From the NCBI GenBank assembly GCA_903833215.1, contig CAILEM010000116.1:1-33623 (forward strand): a stretch of 33,623 nt of DNA. The letters run 5' to 3'. Positions 24,035 to 32,571 of the stretch are shown here, one piece after another. Position numbers and translations under genes: made by a program. Source of the DNA: an uncultured Armatimonadota bacterium. Lineage in GTDB: Bacteria > Armatimonadota > Fimbriimonadia > Fimbriimonadales > Fimbriimonadaceae. Position 1 is the first letter of the stretch. Each line of letters opens with the position of its first letter. The notes below the pieces were generated by a model. The model was not told the origin of the DNA. It ran no database searches and saw only the letters and a list, made by a program, of their open reading frames with translations.

Positions 24035-27000
24035 TTACCTGTGAAGTTTGAGAGTGATATTCGAGTCCAGAACCTCGCCTTTCTTAAGTGCCCTCCCCAC
24101 ACCATAGTTGGTGGTCCACTCCCCCCAGCCAACATTCGTTCCCCCAAACCAATCATCGATGGCAAGGGTTGTTCGATCTGGCTGGACGGTCGCCCGGGCG
24201 GCATGCTTACCGTCGGAAATCACCTTAACGCCCGTTCCATTACTGGCTCTCAAATCAGCGTTTAGGATGTGCCGTTTGGTACTCCTAAAATCATTGGTTC
24301 CCATCGGCGACGAATCTTGCGACCAAGACCCTAGACCAACGCCTTGCTTGAGTTCAACGAGGGCAGTGGCGATACCGTGGGGCCTGCCAATGTGATCTGC
24401 CGGGTACACATTCCACTCTGCGAGCCGATTCCATTCCAAGGTGTCGCACTCTCGAACGAGATCAAGATTCCAACCAATCTCTCTCGCCAGCATGTCATCG
24501 CCGGTGTACTTGAAGGAAAAGTGGCCGTCGATCACGCCAGACGGCTTGATCAGAAAGGAGTAGCCACCCTCGAACTGCGGGTAGTGCCCTTGAAGGTTAA
24601 CTCTGACATTGACCCCCTCTCGTTTGATTTCAAACGATGACGCCGTCCACTGAACACTTAACGGAATGGGCAAAGTTGGCGACGATGTCGGCAACACATG
24701 GATGCCCGGAAACCCAGCAAGAACCGGCTGGTTCCCAACGACACAGCGACGAAGATAGCCCTGATTCCTATCAAAAACAAGCTCAAAACCCGATCCGGTA
24801 ATTCGCGTCGTGTCACCAGCAAGCCAAGATTCTTCTGCAATCTTCAGAGACCCCCCTGAGGCAACCAACGGTTTTGCAGGAGGCATAGCACCAAGGGGAA
24901 TTTTGAATTGGTCAACCAATCGACCGTCGAGTCCCTTGAAAACGAGATTGAGGTCCGTTCCTGGTTTAACTCCTGCTAACCCCCTGACAACGAGTTCGCC
25001 TTTCGAGCGTGGTGAGACGTTTGCGACGACGACTCCCCTTCGAGAATCTGCCGTGTACGAAATATTGATCTGGGATAGGTTAAGGAAGTCGTATTGGTTC
25101 TCAACAGGAATGCGAATCACACCATCTTTGCCGATGCTCATGATTCGAGATTCGCTCAACTTGATGGGAGAGTGAAGCTTTTTGGTAATCCACAACTCTG
25201 GCTTTGGTCTTCGCCAGCCATCGACCACTCCCCATGGGGCATCTCCAACGATTCCACGTCCTGGGATCTTGTATTGACCATCGACGAAATGAGACTGGGT
25301 CGTGCCTCTGCCATATTCGTAGCTTCGCCCCGGCACGCAGAAAAGGTCGTCCGACCAAGCCCAGATCATGGATCCCTGAACGGTCTTGCTTGTCATGAAA
25401 GCCTTGTAGACATCAAGCAGCGGTTCGACATAGTAATCGCGCATCCCTGGGTCTATCCAGAGTTCCGCAACGTCGTTGAAGATCCCTTGGAAGTTCCCAA
25501 AACTCTCGTCCCAAAGGAGCGGTCTGTCGATGCCGGCATTCCGCTGGATTCCACCAAGTGAAATCGGGTTGTGGAGAGTCGCAACCTCCAGCCATTTGCT
25601 GATTGCAGCCGAGGTAGGTCTCGAAGGATCCGCCTTTCGAGCCAACTCGTGGCTTCTTTCAAATCCATAGCCGAATTGGCTCTCATTGCATATCGACCAT
25701 TGAAACACGCTCGGATGGTTTCGGTCGCGGGCGATAAGCTCTGCCGTCAACTGCATGATCCGAGGAGTGTTTCGCAAGTCATCGGAGGCATCGACCCAGC
25801 AGAACGACGCCTCGTCTTCGACGTACAGTCCCATCTCGTCCGCAATATCGAGTAACTCCGGAATCGGCGGATAGTGCGATGTTCGCAAGGAATTTAGGTT
25901 TGCGTCTTTGATCAGCTTCAAATCCAAGCGTGTGATTGCAGGAGTCACGGCGCGACCCATAAGCGGGTGCGAATCGTGGTGGCACGTCCCTCGGAATTTC
26001 ACGGGCGAACCGTTGATCGTAATCGAAGTGCCTTCGACCTTCGTTTCCCTGAGCCCGGTTCGCTCGACAAACTCCGCCTTCTTTCCACCCTTGGGAAGCA
26101 GATTCACCTTGAGTAAATAGAGGTTGGGCGTCTCGGCAGACCACAACTTGGGGTTTGTCAGTTTGATCTCATAGCGGAGAGTGCGATTCTGCCATGAGGT
26201 TACCGACGCCTTGGTCGCCATTCCTGACGCAACCACGACTCCACCAAGATCCGTCAGCGAAACAACCGCAGAGACAACACCCAAGTTGCGATTCGATTCG
26301 TTAGTGACGGCGAAATCACCTCGGAGCATCCCTACACGATGCTGCTTGTCATACTCAAATTGGTGAGTGATCTCCCCCACGTGAACGTCATCAACCCGGA
26401 ACAAGTACGGCATTCGAATGATGCCACCGAGGGGAAAGTCGGCATACAGGCTCATATGGTCGAGTCGATCACTGACCACCGTGTGTTCCTTGGCTCGGAC
26501 GGCGAGTACGTTTGCCCCCGGAACAATCACGTCTGAGATGTCTGCCTCGAACGGTGTAAAGCCCCCTTCGTGATAGGCAACATGCTTGCCGTTCACCCAA
26601 ACATCGGCACCACTATAAACACCGTCAAACCGCAGCTTAAGCCGGCCTCTTCCAGGAGGAGCGGTAAAGACGCGCCGATATCCCGCAACGTCGGTTCGGA
26701 ATCCGTGCATTTCCCAATGCGCCGGAACGGGGATACTCGCCCAACCTCGGTCATCAAATCCGGAGCGCCAAAACCCTTCTGCCGGCGCAGGACTGAACTT
26801 CCATTGGCCCCCTAATTCCGCCCGCGAAGTACCGAGGCTCACAGGTGTCAAACCGCGTTGAAGGTTAGCGGCATCAATCCGCTTGGAGAACCCACCCGGA
26901 CCTACAACAGAAATCACTCCTTTAGCGCCTAAGGGCAGCGGAATGGAAAAGATCCCATGAACATCGGAGGTCGCTTTCTTCAGCCAAGTACCCGATGGGT

Positions 27001-27586
27001 TCGTGCCAGATATCTTGAGTTCAGTGAGTTCCGCCGGGCACGCGCCGAAGGTATCCGTAATAACCCCGATCATGTTTCCGCGAATGTCGGAAGCGACTTC
27101 AACATCCAAGGGATGGCGATATGGGTTCGAATAGACTTCGATCTCATTGAAGCTGGGGCCGTTCTCGATATTCGCAATTCTTAACTTGGAGGTGCGAACC
27201 GGAGCGAGGCGCATCAACACGTCTTTCGTCAAACGGTCACGGGAATTTCCGTGGTGCTTGATCAGCTTCCACGAGCCAACAGCATCATCCCAAACCTGAA
27301 AGTCCCACTGCGTAGAAAACCGATCATATTGGCGGACAAGGACTTCACCGATAAGTTGCGGTGATGGCCAATCCAACTCAAACCAGACGCCAGTGTTGTG
27401 TCCCGGAATCCCTGACCAACGGCTTTCTGGGTTCCCGTCGATCGCCTTTTGAGGAGCGAAATCGTTCAACGACTCTGAGGCAACCACCGTTGCCAATCGA
27501 GCGAGATTGTCCTCTTGCCACCCAAAAACAGTCGATGTGAGTAGACACAGAGCAGTAACGACACTCAGAGTTTTCAACGCAGCCAT
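24035..27586 (-). CDS. Secreted glycoside hydrolase family 2 enzyme with N-terminal discoidin (F5/8C) domain
   Basis: I start at ATG 27586, 9-10 bases after GAGGTGA. The 1183-residue protein has a signal peptide (1-22). An F5/8 type C carbohydrate-binding domain follows (about 27-155: SLNDFAPQKAIDGNPESRWSG). A carboxypeptidase-regulatory-like module (about 160-245) leads into a GH2 sugar-binding, Ig and TIM-barrel core. The acid/base Glu lies in FQWSICNES near residue 632, and the nucleophile is probably the Glu in LLWDESFG near 693. A C-terminal beta-galactosidase-type domain ends the protein. GH2 members are beta-galactosidases, beta-mannosidases or beta-glucuronidases; the long C-terminal domain favours beta-galactosidase, but specificity is not certain. 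It lies 67 bases downstream of a GH16 gene and probably acts on the oligomers that enzyme releases. Confidence 0.88.
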   Translation of the reverse strand: MAALKTLSVVTALCLLTSTVFGWQEDNLARLATVVASESLNDFAPQKAIDGNPESRWSGIPGHNTGVWFELDWPSPQLIGEVLVRQYDRFSTQWDFQVWDDAVGSWKLIKHHGNSRDRLTKDVLMRLAPVRTSKLRIANIENGPSFNEIEVYSNPYRHPLDVEVASDIRGNMIGVITDTFGACPAELTELKISGTNPSGTWLKKATSDVHGIFSIPLPLGAKGVISVVGPGGFSKRIDAANLQRGLTPVSLGTSRAELGGQWKFSPAPAEGFWRSGFDDRGWASIPVPAHWEMHGFRTDVAGYRRVFTAPPGRGRLKLRFDGVYSGADVWVNGKHVAYHEGGFTPFEADISDVIVPGANVLAVRAKEHTVVSDRLDHMSLYADFPLGGIIRMPYLFRVDDVHVGEITHQFEYDKQHRVGMLRGDFAVTNESNRNLGVVSAVVSLTDLGGVVVASGMATKASVTSWQNRTLRYEIKLTNPKLWSAETPNLYLLKVNLLPKGGKKAEFVERTGLRETKVEGTSITINGSPVKFRGTCHHDSHPLMGRAVTPAITRLDLKLIKDANLNSLRTSHYPPIPELLDIADEMGLYVEDEASFCWVDASDDLRNTPRIMQLTAELIARDRNHPSVFQWSICNESQFGYGFERSHELARKADPSRPTSAAISKWLEVATLHNPISLGGIQRNAGIDRPLLWDESFGNFQGIFNDVAELWIDPGMRDYYVEPLLDVYKAFMTSKTVQGSMIWAWSDDLFCVPGRSYEYGRGTTQSHFVDGQYKIPGRGIVGDAPWGVVDGWRRPKPELWITKKLHSPIKLSESRIMSIGKDGVIRIPVENQYDFLNLSQINISYTADSRRGVVVANVSPRSKGELVVRGLAGVKPGTDLNLVFKGLDGRLVDQFKIPLGAMPPAKPLVASGGSLKIAEESWLAGDTTRITGSGFELVFDRNQGYLRRCVVGNQPVLAGFPGIHVLPTSSPTLPIPLSVQWTASSFEIKREGVNVRVNLQGHYPQFEGGYSFLIKPSGVIDGHFSFKYTGDDMLAREIGWNLDLVRECDTLEWNRLAEWNVYPADHIGRPHGIATALVELKQGVGLGSWSQDSSPMGTNDFRSTKRHILNADLRASNGTGVKVISDGKHAARATVQPDRTTLAIDDWFGGTNVGWGEWTTNYGVGRALKKGEVLDSNITLKLHR

Positions 27587-27608
27587 CAAAACGAATCACC
27601 TCAAATAC

Positions 27609-27642
27609 CGGCACCTGTAGGTTAGCAAACCTATAGGTGCCG
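27609..27642 (-). terminator. Long stem-loop between GH16 and GH2 genes (terminator, attenuator or stability element)
   Basis: Bases 27609-27623 pair with 27628-27642 in a 15-bp stem with one G-U pair and a 4-base loop. On the minus strand it lies 11 bases after the GH16 stop and 22 bases before the GH2 start. There is no T tract, so it may lower downstream expression or protect the upstream transcript, not stop all transcription. Confidence 0.55.
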
Positions 27643-27653
27643 TAAGGTCTCGT

Positions 27654-28424
27654 TTACTGATAGACCTTGACGTATTTGACAATGAACTGGCTCGGAAAGA
27701 TCTTCGGATCAATTCCCTTCGAACCGCCCATATTGCCGCCGATCGCCAGATTGAGAATGATATAGAACGGATCACGGAATGGCCAAGAGCCAAATGAATC
27801 ATCTTCTTTCTTGACGCGATAAGTTTCCTTACCATCGAGGTAGAAGGTGATGGAGTCGGCGCGCCAATCGAGGCCAAACTTGTGGAAGGCCAACGGATTA
27901 TCGGAGGCAACCACCTTCGTTCGTTGCTGCTTCTTCATCCAGTTGAAATTATCCGAGTGCAGAGAGTAATGAAAGTTCTTGACATCGGAACCCACGTTCT
28001 CCATGATGTCAATCTCTCCACATCGCGGCCAACCAAGGCTATCTTGCGTTCCCTTGTGTCGCAGGCGATCGTTCAGCATCCAAAAGGCGGGCCAAGTGCC
28101 ATTTCCGTTGGGTACCTTAGCCTCCGCTTCGAAGTAACCATACTTCCACGCTTTTATGCTCTGTAGGCGTGTGGAAGTGATCTTTCCACCTTCTTGGAGA
28201 GCTTGAATGACCAAACCTTGTTTGGTGAGAAATGCATTCTTCCCCGGACCTGATGCATATTTCTCTTTTTCGTCGTTGTAGACGGGGCCGTCATCGAACT
28301 TCCATTCCTTTAGAGAAATCTGCTTCTGCTTCGTAAAGTCGCAGTTATAGACGAGGTGGCGACCCGCCGTTGGGGCCCCCTGACTTAGTAAGCCGGTTGC
28401 AATGAGTGCCTGTAATAAAAACAT
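27654..28424 (-). CDS. Secreted GH16 endo-glucanase (laminarinase-type) or related galactanase
   Basis: The 256-residue protein has a short signal peptide (1-18) and one GH16 jelly-roll domain. The catalytic motif GEIDIMENVG gives Glu137 as nucleophile, Asp139 as assisting residue and Glu142 as acid/base. The ExDxxE spacing is the beta-bulge form found in laminarinases and agarases. Supporting GH16 blocks are YGYFEAEAKVP, NGTWPAFWML and FHKFGLDWRADSITFYLDG. It should cut beta-1,3-glucan, or a galactan backbone, outside the cell. AGGA lies 10 bases before the ATG. It is followed by the GH2 gene on the same strand and is divergent from the third ECF sigma gene across 116 bases. Confidence 0.92.
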   Translation of the reverse strand: MFLLQALIATGLLSQGAPTAGRHLVYNCDFTKQKQISLKEWKFDDGPVYNDEKEKYASGPGKNAFLTKQGLVIQALQEGGKITSTRLQSIKAWKYGYFEAEAKVPNGNGTWPAFWMLNDRLRHKGTQDSLGWPRCGEIDIMENVGSDVKNFHYSLHSDNFNWMKKQQRTKVVASDNPLAFHKFGLDWRADSITFYLDGKETYRVKKEDDSFGSWPFRDPFYIILNLAIGGNMGGSKGIDPKIFPSQFIVKYVKVYQ

Positions 28425-28540
28425 GATATCGTTTCCTAGAAGTGATCCCCCTATCCTTACCAGGATTCGGATTTATTCATTTCATCTTGCGATGGATTCC
28501 ATGTAGGTAATTCGAAGTCTATGTGCTCGACAGGAGATCC

Positions 28541-29038
28541 ATGAGTTTGGCAATAGACTGGTTTGGAGTGAGGAAAGGCGAAGACCCGATGCGATACCTG
28601 GATGACGTATATCGTTATGCAGCCGTGCGCCTCAATCAGCGCGAGGATGCTGAAGACATCGCCATCGAAGTTGTCCAAGCCTTACCAAATCCGTGTTCCA
28701 AGTCCAATCTTAAGGTGTATATGCTGGGGATGGCAAGGCGAAAGATTGCGGACCGACTGAGAAAGGCGCGCCCCGAACAAGTGATTCGGGAATCGGAACT
28801 CAGCCATCGGTTTGATCAGAGCTTTGTCGAATCACAACTCGTAAACCAAACATTTGAACGACTGAGTGCGGAACACCGTGAAGCACTCACGCTGAAGTAC
28901 ATCGTTGGGTTAAGCAGCATTGAGATGGGAAAAGTGCTTAGCAAGCGCCCCGAAGCGGTGGATAGTTTGCTGCAAAGAGCCCGTGAGTCATTTGGAAAGT
29001 CCTGGAACGACCTGTCGAGCGATGAGGTGAAGCAGTGA
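28541..29038 (+). CDS. ECF-like sigma factor (third pair)
   Basis: I start at ATG 28541 because AGGAG sits a few bases upstream (28532-28536); a GTG at 28523 is possible. The 165-residue protein has a region 2-like helix set (YLDDVYRYAAVRLNQREDAEDIAIEVVQAL) and a region 4 HTH (LSAEHREALTLKYIVGLSSIEMGKVLSKRPEAVDSLLQRARESF). It is shorter and more divergent than the other two sigmas in the window. It overlaps the next gene by 4 bases (GTGA). It is divergent from the GH16-GH2 genes, which are candidate targets. Confidence 0.85.
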   Translation: MSLAIDWFGVRKGEDPMRYLDDVYRYAAVRLNQREDAEDIAIEVVQALPNPCSKSNLKVYMLGMARRKIADRLRKARPEQVIRESELSHRFDQSFVESQLVNQTFERLSAEHREALTLKYIVGLSSIEMGKVLSKRPEAVDSLLQRARESFGKSWNDLSSDEVKQ

Positions 29039-30492
29039 ACGAAAAAGAAATCGAACGTCTCATAAAACTACATGCGGATTCGTTAGGCGATAGCACCAAG
29101 CGAGTTCGAATACCGCACCGTGTTCCGTGGCGACGGAACATCGCAGTGGGAATGGCATCAATAGCAGTGGTAACTACTATTACGTTGACGTTATGGCCAC
29201 GCGACGTTGTGGCTGGCACCGTTGCTCGAATCAACAAACAAATCCTCAACGCCAGCACCTTCAAAACGAAGATTTCAATGGAATCAGCAAGCGGCTGGCA
29301 CACCGCCATGGAGATCTACTGCGCGGGAAACATGCGCCGGATCGACAAGAGCAAAGAGAGCCCCTTACTCGCACAAACATACATTGAGAAAGACGGTTTG
29401 CAGTATTCAAGCCTTGACTGCCAGGATTTCACGACCGTCAGCAAAATGGCACACAATGCAGGCGGCATAGGGGCTGCCGACGGCTACAGCGTGCTTGATA
29501 TCGCTAAGCAGGAGCTTGGTGTCGGAATTGGCGATAGATCTGACAACTCAACCCAAATCCAAGATCATGAACCAGTGGATGGTAGGTCAACCTACCTCGT
29601 TGTGATGGAGCAGCCGAGTAACCACACTCACCTTGAAATACTTGTCGAAAAAGAAACCGACCGACCGATTCGCGCTGAGATGCAGTCGCCAAACCCTCGA
29701 ACGAACAAAATGCAGCGGTACAAGGCGGAATACGAAGTCAACAAGCCGATCGCTGCATCCATGTTTGAAGCCGCTCCAAATCGAGAGCTCGTTCAACTTC
29801 CCGAAGACTCAAAACTTCTTGAAAACAACTGGAGTAAGCCTGTCGCAGCTATCGAAGGTACAGAGATTAGGAGTGCGACGAGGCTGGGAGACGGGACAAT
29901 TTGGCTAGCAGTGACAGTTAAGCTAAATAGCGAGTTGGCAAACCTTCCGTCGGCGGTATTTGACGATTCGGGTGTTGAATATGCCCGTACGATAGATCTC
30001 ACTCCAACCCAAGGCATGGGGGCTGATGTTCATTTATTCAATGAAGACATTGTCCTGTGTGGCTTTGTCCCTCTCAAGAATGTTCCGGGAGGCGCTTCTA
30101 GCATCACTGTGAACTTTTCAAAAAGGGATGTCGGATTTGTCGAGCCTCGAAAAAAAGAAATTCCCCTGGCCGAAGCAGTACTGGTTGATCCTGAATTAAT
30201 AGGCGGAGAGAGTCCGGCTTACTTCAAGTACCTAGGACTGAGCCACGTGATGAACACGTTATCACAAGTAGTGTGGAGTACCCGAGCCAAGGCCCTCGAA
30301 CAACATGAGAAGTATCTCGAAGCAGCGTTGGCGTACGACAAGCTCGCTGAGGCTCGCTATCGGTGGGTCAAGTATTCGGCATTCGAACCGATGCTAAGCG
30401 AAGCTCGGACGTACAGAAAACTGGGACAAATCCAGCGGGCGGACGAGCTTGAACTCAAAGCGGAAGCTCTCAAACAGTCGCAAGAGCGGTAG
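29035..30492 (+). CDS. Probable membrane anti-sigma factor with LolA/RseB-like sensor region
   Basis: The GTG start at 29035 overlaps the sigma stop as GTGA. The 485-residue protein has a short cytoplasmic N-terminus (1-34) without a zinc finger, a membrane span (about 35-54: NIAVGMASIAVVTTITLTLW) and a large periplasmic part. Residues about 60-255 resemble a LolA/RseB-type lipoprotein-binding half-barrel: DRPIRAEMQSP is followed by KMQRYKAEYEVNKPIAASMFEAAP, as in outer-membrane lipoprotein sorting-like sensors. The C-terminal 150 residues end in two TPR-like helices (YDKLAEARYRWVKYSAF, EARTYRKLGQIQRADELELK). Position after the sigma gene suggests anti-sigma function, possibly sensing envelope lipoproteins. 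This is inference from fold-like patterns, not a firm family match. Confidence 0.6.
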   Translation: MNEKEIERLIKLHADSLGDSTKRVRIPHRVPWRRNIAVGMASIAVVTTITLTLWPRDVVAGTVARINKQILNASTFKTKISMESASGWHTAMEIYCAGNMRRIDKSKESPLLAQTYIEKDGLQYSSLDCQDFTTVSKMAHNAGGIGAADGYSVLDIAKQELGVGIGDRSDNSTQIQDHEPVDGRSTYLVVMEQPSNHTHLEILVEKETDRPIRAEMQSPNPRTNKMQRYKAEYEVNKPIAASMFEAAPNRELVQLPEDSKLLENNWSKPVAAIEGTEIRSATRLGDGTIWLAVTVKLNSELANLPSAVFDDSGVEYARTIDLTPTQGMGADVHLFNEDIVLCGFVPLKNVPGGASSITVNFSKRDVGFVEPRKKEIPLAEAVLVDPELIGGESPAYFKYLGLSHVMNTLSQVVWSTRAKALEQHEKYLEAALAYDKLAEARYRWVKYSAFEPMLSEARTYRKLGQIQRADELELKAEALKQSQER

Positions 30493-30511
30493 TCCGTTGT
30501 AAACTGCACGA

Positions 30512-31489
30512 ATGGCCCAAACCCCTTTGTGCGAGATACCGATCCTTCAGGCGCCCGTCGCTTCTGCCGCGGGCGCTCATTTGTGCGCAGCGGTAAGCAA
30601 CGCAGGCGGTTTGGGATCGGTGTCATTGACTTGGCGGGACGAAGAGGACACACGGCAGATCTTGTCAAATGTCAGGGCCCTCACCGATAAGCCGTTCTAT
30701 GCAAACTTCGTCTTGCACTTTAACCCAACGCATTTCGGCGTTGCGCTTGACGCAGGAGTTCCAATTGTCACTTTTTCCTGGGGCAATCCGGCTGGCCTGG
30801 TGAAGGATGCCAGGAGTGCAGGAACAAAGGTTGGGGTTCAAGTTACGAGTGCCGAATCCGCCAAACGGATGCTGGAACTAGAGCCAGACTTTCTTATCGC
30901 TCAGGGCGTCGAAGCAGGTGGACATGTGCAATCGGTCAACCCGCTGACCCAAGTGCTTACGGACGTCGTATCGGTCGCTGGCGACGTGCCTGTGTTTGCA
31001 GCCGGCGGTCTCGCCACTGGGGCAGACCTTGCCCGAATGATGCACATCGGCGCCGCTGGCGGCGTCTTCGGGACACGTTTTGTCGCGAGCACAGAAAGTG
31101 ATGCCCACCCGTGGTACCGATCTGCCCTCGTCGAAGCGAGTCCACTTGATACAGTGCTTACGACCTGCTTCAACGGAGAATGGCCAAATGCCGCTCATCG
31201 CGTATTGCAGAACTCAACCTACTTGGCATGGGAAGCAGCGGGATGTCCGTCACCAGGAAACCGCCCAGGCGAGGACGAGCCTACGGGTTTCACCGCCGAG
31301 GGTATTCCAGTTCCGCGATATGACAACGCCATGCCCAGGTTCGACATGACCGGCAATCACGAAGCCATGGCGCTTTATGCGGGGACAAGTATCGGAAAGC
31401 TTGGTTCCGTGATTCCTGCCGCGAACATTGTGCAACTCATCTGGAACCAAGCCTGCGCAATTCTCCCTGAGATCGCTGTAACTGAGTAG
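30512..31489 (+). CDS. Nitronate monooxygenase-like FMN-dependent flavoprotein
   Basis: This 325-residue TIM-barrel protein of the 2-nitropropane dioxygenase/nitronate monooxygenase family is close to full length. It shows the N-terminal block IPILQAPVASAAGAHLCAAVSNAGGLGSVS, the catalytic-His motif AQGVEAGGHVQ, and the FMN-phosphate-binding pattern VFAAGGLATGADLARMMHIGAAGGVFGTRF. These enzymes oxidise propionate 3-nitronate or alkyl nitronates to aldehydes; others in the family are enoyl-ACP reductases or of unknown substrate. It starts 19 bases after the anti-sigma stop and may share its transcript, but a functional link is not evident. Confidence 0.88.
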   Translation: MAQTPLCEIPILQAPVASAAGAHLCAAVSNAGGLGSVSLTWRDEEDTRQILSNVRALTDKPFYANFVLHFNPTHFGVALDAGVPIVTFSWGNPAGLVKDARSAGTKVGVQVTSAESAKRMLELEPDFLIAQGVEAGGHVQSVNPLTQVLTDVVSVAGDVPVFAAGGLATGADLARMMHIGAAGGVFGTRFVASTESDAHPWYRSALVEASPLDTVLTTCFNGEWPNAAHRVLQNSTYLAWEAAGCPSPGNRPGEDEPTGFTAEGIPVPRYDNAMPRFDMTGNHEAMALYAGTSIGKLGSVIPAANIVQLIWNQACAILPEIAVTE

Positions 31490-31510
31490 TGGGAACTACT
31501 CGATAACAGC
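31475..31510. terminator. Bidirectional terminator-like hairpin spanning two convergent stop codons
   Basis: GAGTAGT (31484-31490) and ACTACTC (31495-31501) form a perfect 7-bp stem with a GGGA loop. GCTGT (31475-31479) and ACAGC (31506-31510) extend it past a small internal loop. The nitronate monooxygenase and DUF3472 stop codons both lie inside it. Confidence 0.55.
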
Positions 31511-32371
31511 GCGCGACTTAGGAAGTTTCTGGAGGGCACGAAGGATGCTTGCGGGCACTTTTCTCGGCTTCACCGAGAGAACGGCTCCTCGCTTGCCACC
31601 CCGAACCACCTGACTGTCTTCGCGCTTCGACTTCTCAAAGATCGGCGCAAGGGCAGAGTCATCGCCTTCGGCAAGATAGAACGTGTCGTTCAACACGCCC
31701 CAATTCCCGTCCCCAGTTCCGTCGGTAACATTTTCCAACTCTTTGGGAGAATTCCCCATCCAAAGTCGATATAAGGCGAGCTTCGGAAGCTCCTTATCTT
31801 TGCCCATCCAATTCTCTAGAAAAGCATTGAGGCCACCGCCGAAAGTGGTGACGGAAATGTTTCCATCGTTCGGGTTTGAAATGGTCGCTTCATGAATCCA
31901 CTTGTGGCTGTGATCATCATAGAAGTAGAGCTTGGTGAGCGTATTTGCCTGGGTGGAGTCTTGCTCCTTCGTGGCGTAGTAGCGATACGTTTTTCCAAGG
32001 TCCCAATGATAATCAAGGTGGGTGTGAGCACCGGTGCCTTCGCCACCAAAGCGGCTAAAGACCGTCTTTGCATCGGCTTCGGTCACTCTTGGATGAAGCG
32101 TAGGCGACGTGTCCCAGATCGAGAAGATCATGTTGTGCCGACCTTCCCCCGGATCCTGGATACCTGTGTATCCGCCCGCTGGTTTGCCCGGCCACCAATT
32201 GCAGCCGCAATAATAAATGAACTGACTTGTCGCGAGAACTTCAACCTCGCCGTAGATGCAAGTCGCCGTCTTGCCCGTCGGCTTGGGCTTCCACCAAAGG
32301 TGCTGGGCATTTGCGGCGGTAGCCGTTACACAAACAACGAGGCACGACAAAACAGACCTTAATGTGCTCAT
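31496..32371 (-). CDS. Secreted DUF3472-like protein
   Basis: The 291-residue product has a signal peptide (1-22: VLSCLVVCVTATAANA). The body resembles DUF3472: WWPGKPAGGYTGIQDPGEGRHNMIFSIWDT, then GGEGTGAHTHLDYHWDLGKTYRYYA. This is a beta-rich extracellular domain found mostly in polysaccharide-degrading bacteria and of unknown function. The C-terminal 50 residues are Lys/Arg-rich. It may bind carbohydrate or surface material. It is the last of four minus-strand genes and converges on the nitronate monooxygenase gene with only 6 bases between stops. Confidence 0.75.
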   Translation of the reverse strand: MSTLRSVLSCLVVCVTATAANAQHLWWKPKPTGKTATCIYGEVEVLATSQFIYYCGCNWWPGKPAGGYTGIQDPGEGRHNMIFSIWDTSPTLHPRVTEADAKTVFSRFGGEGTGAHTHLDYHWDLGKTYRYYATKEQDSTQANTLTKLYFYDDHSHKWIHEATISNPNDGNISVTTFGGGLNAFLENWMGKDKELPKLALYRLWMGNSPKELENVTDGTGDGNWGVLNDTFYLAEGDDSALAPIFEKSKREDSQVVRGGKRGAVLSVKPRKVPASILRALQKLPKSRAVIE

Positions 32372-32383
32372 GAAACCGAAACC

Positions 32384-32530
32384 CTAGACCCCTTGCTTCC
32401 GAATGCGATTCTTGTTAAGTTTCTTCGCTTCAAGCGGCTTCTCAACGTAATTCCCGCCCGAATCGCCTGGCTTCGAGTTCTTCATCTTGTCCAAGGCAGC
32501 TTTAATTTCTTTTTTCGATGGACGTTCCAT
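32384..32530 (-). CDS. Small lysine-rich protein of 48 residues, unknown function
   Basis: The minus strand opens with ATG at 32530 and runs 48 codons to TAG (32384-32386), starting MERPSKKEIKAALDKMKNSK. It fills the gap between the DUF1801 and DUF3472 genes, 41 and 12 bases from them on the same strand. Roughly a quarter of the residues are Lys, and the N-terminal part is predicted helix. A GAGGT lies directly against the ATG, closer than ideal. I recognise no family; a basic nucleic-acid or ribosome-associated peptide is possible. Placement in an otherwise tightly packed strand supports it being real. Confidence 0.5.
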   Translation of the reverse strand: MERPSKKEIKAALDKMKNSKPGDSGGNYVEKPLEAKKLNKNRIRKQGV

Positions 32531-32571
32531 ACCTCAGCGTACTTGGTTCGAGGCTGGGATTGCACGAACAC

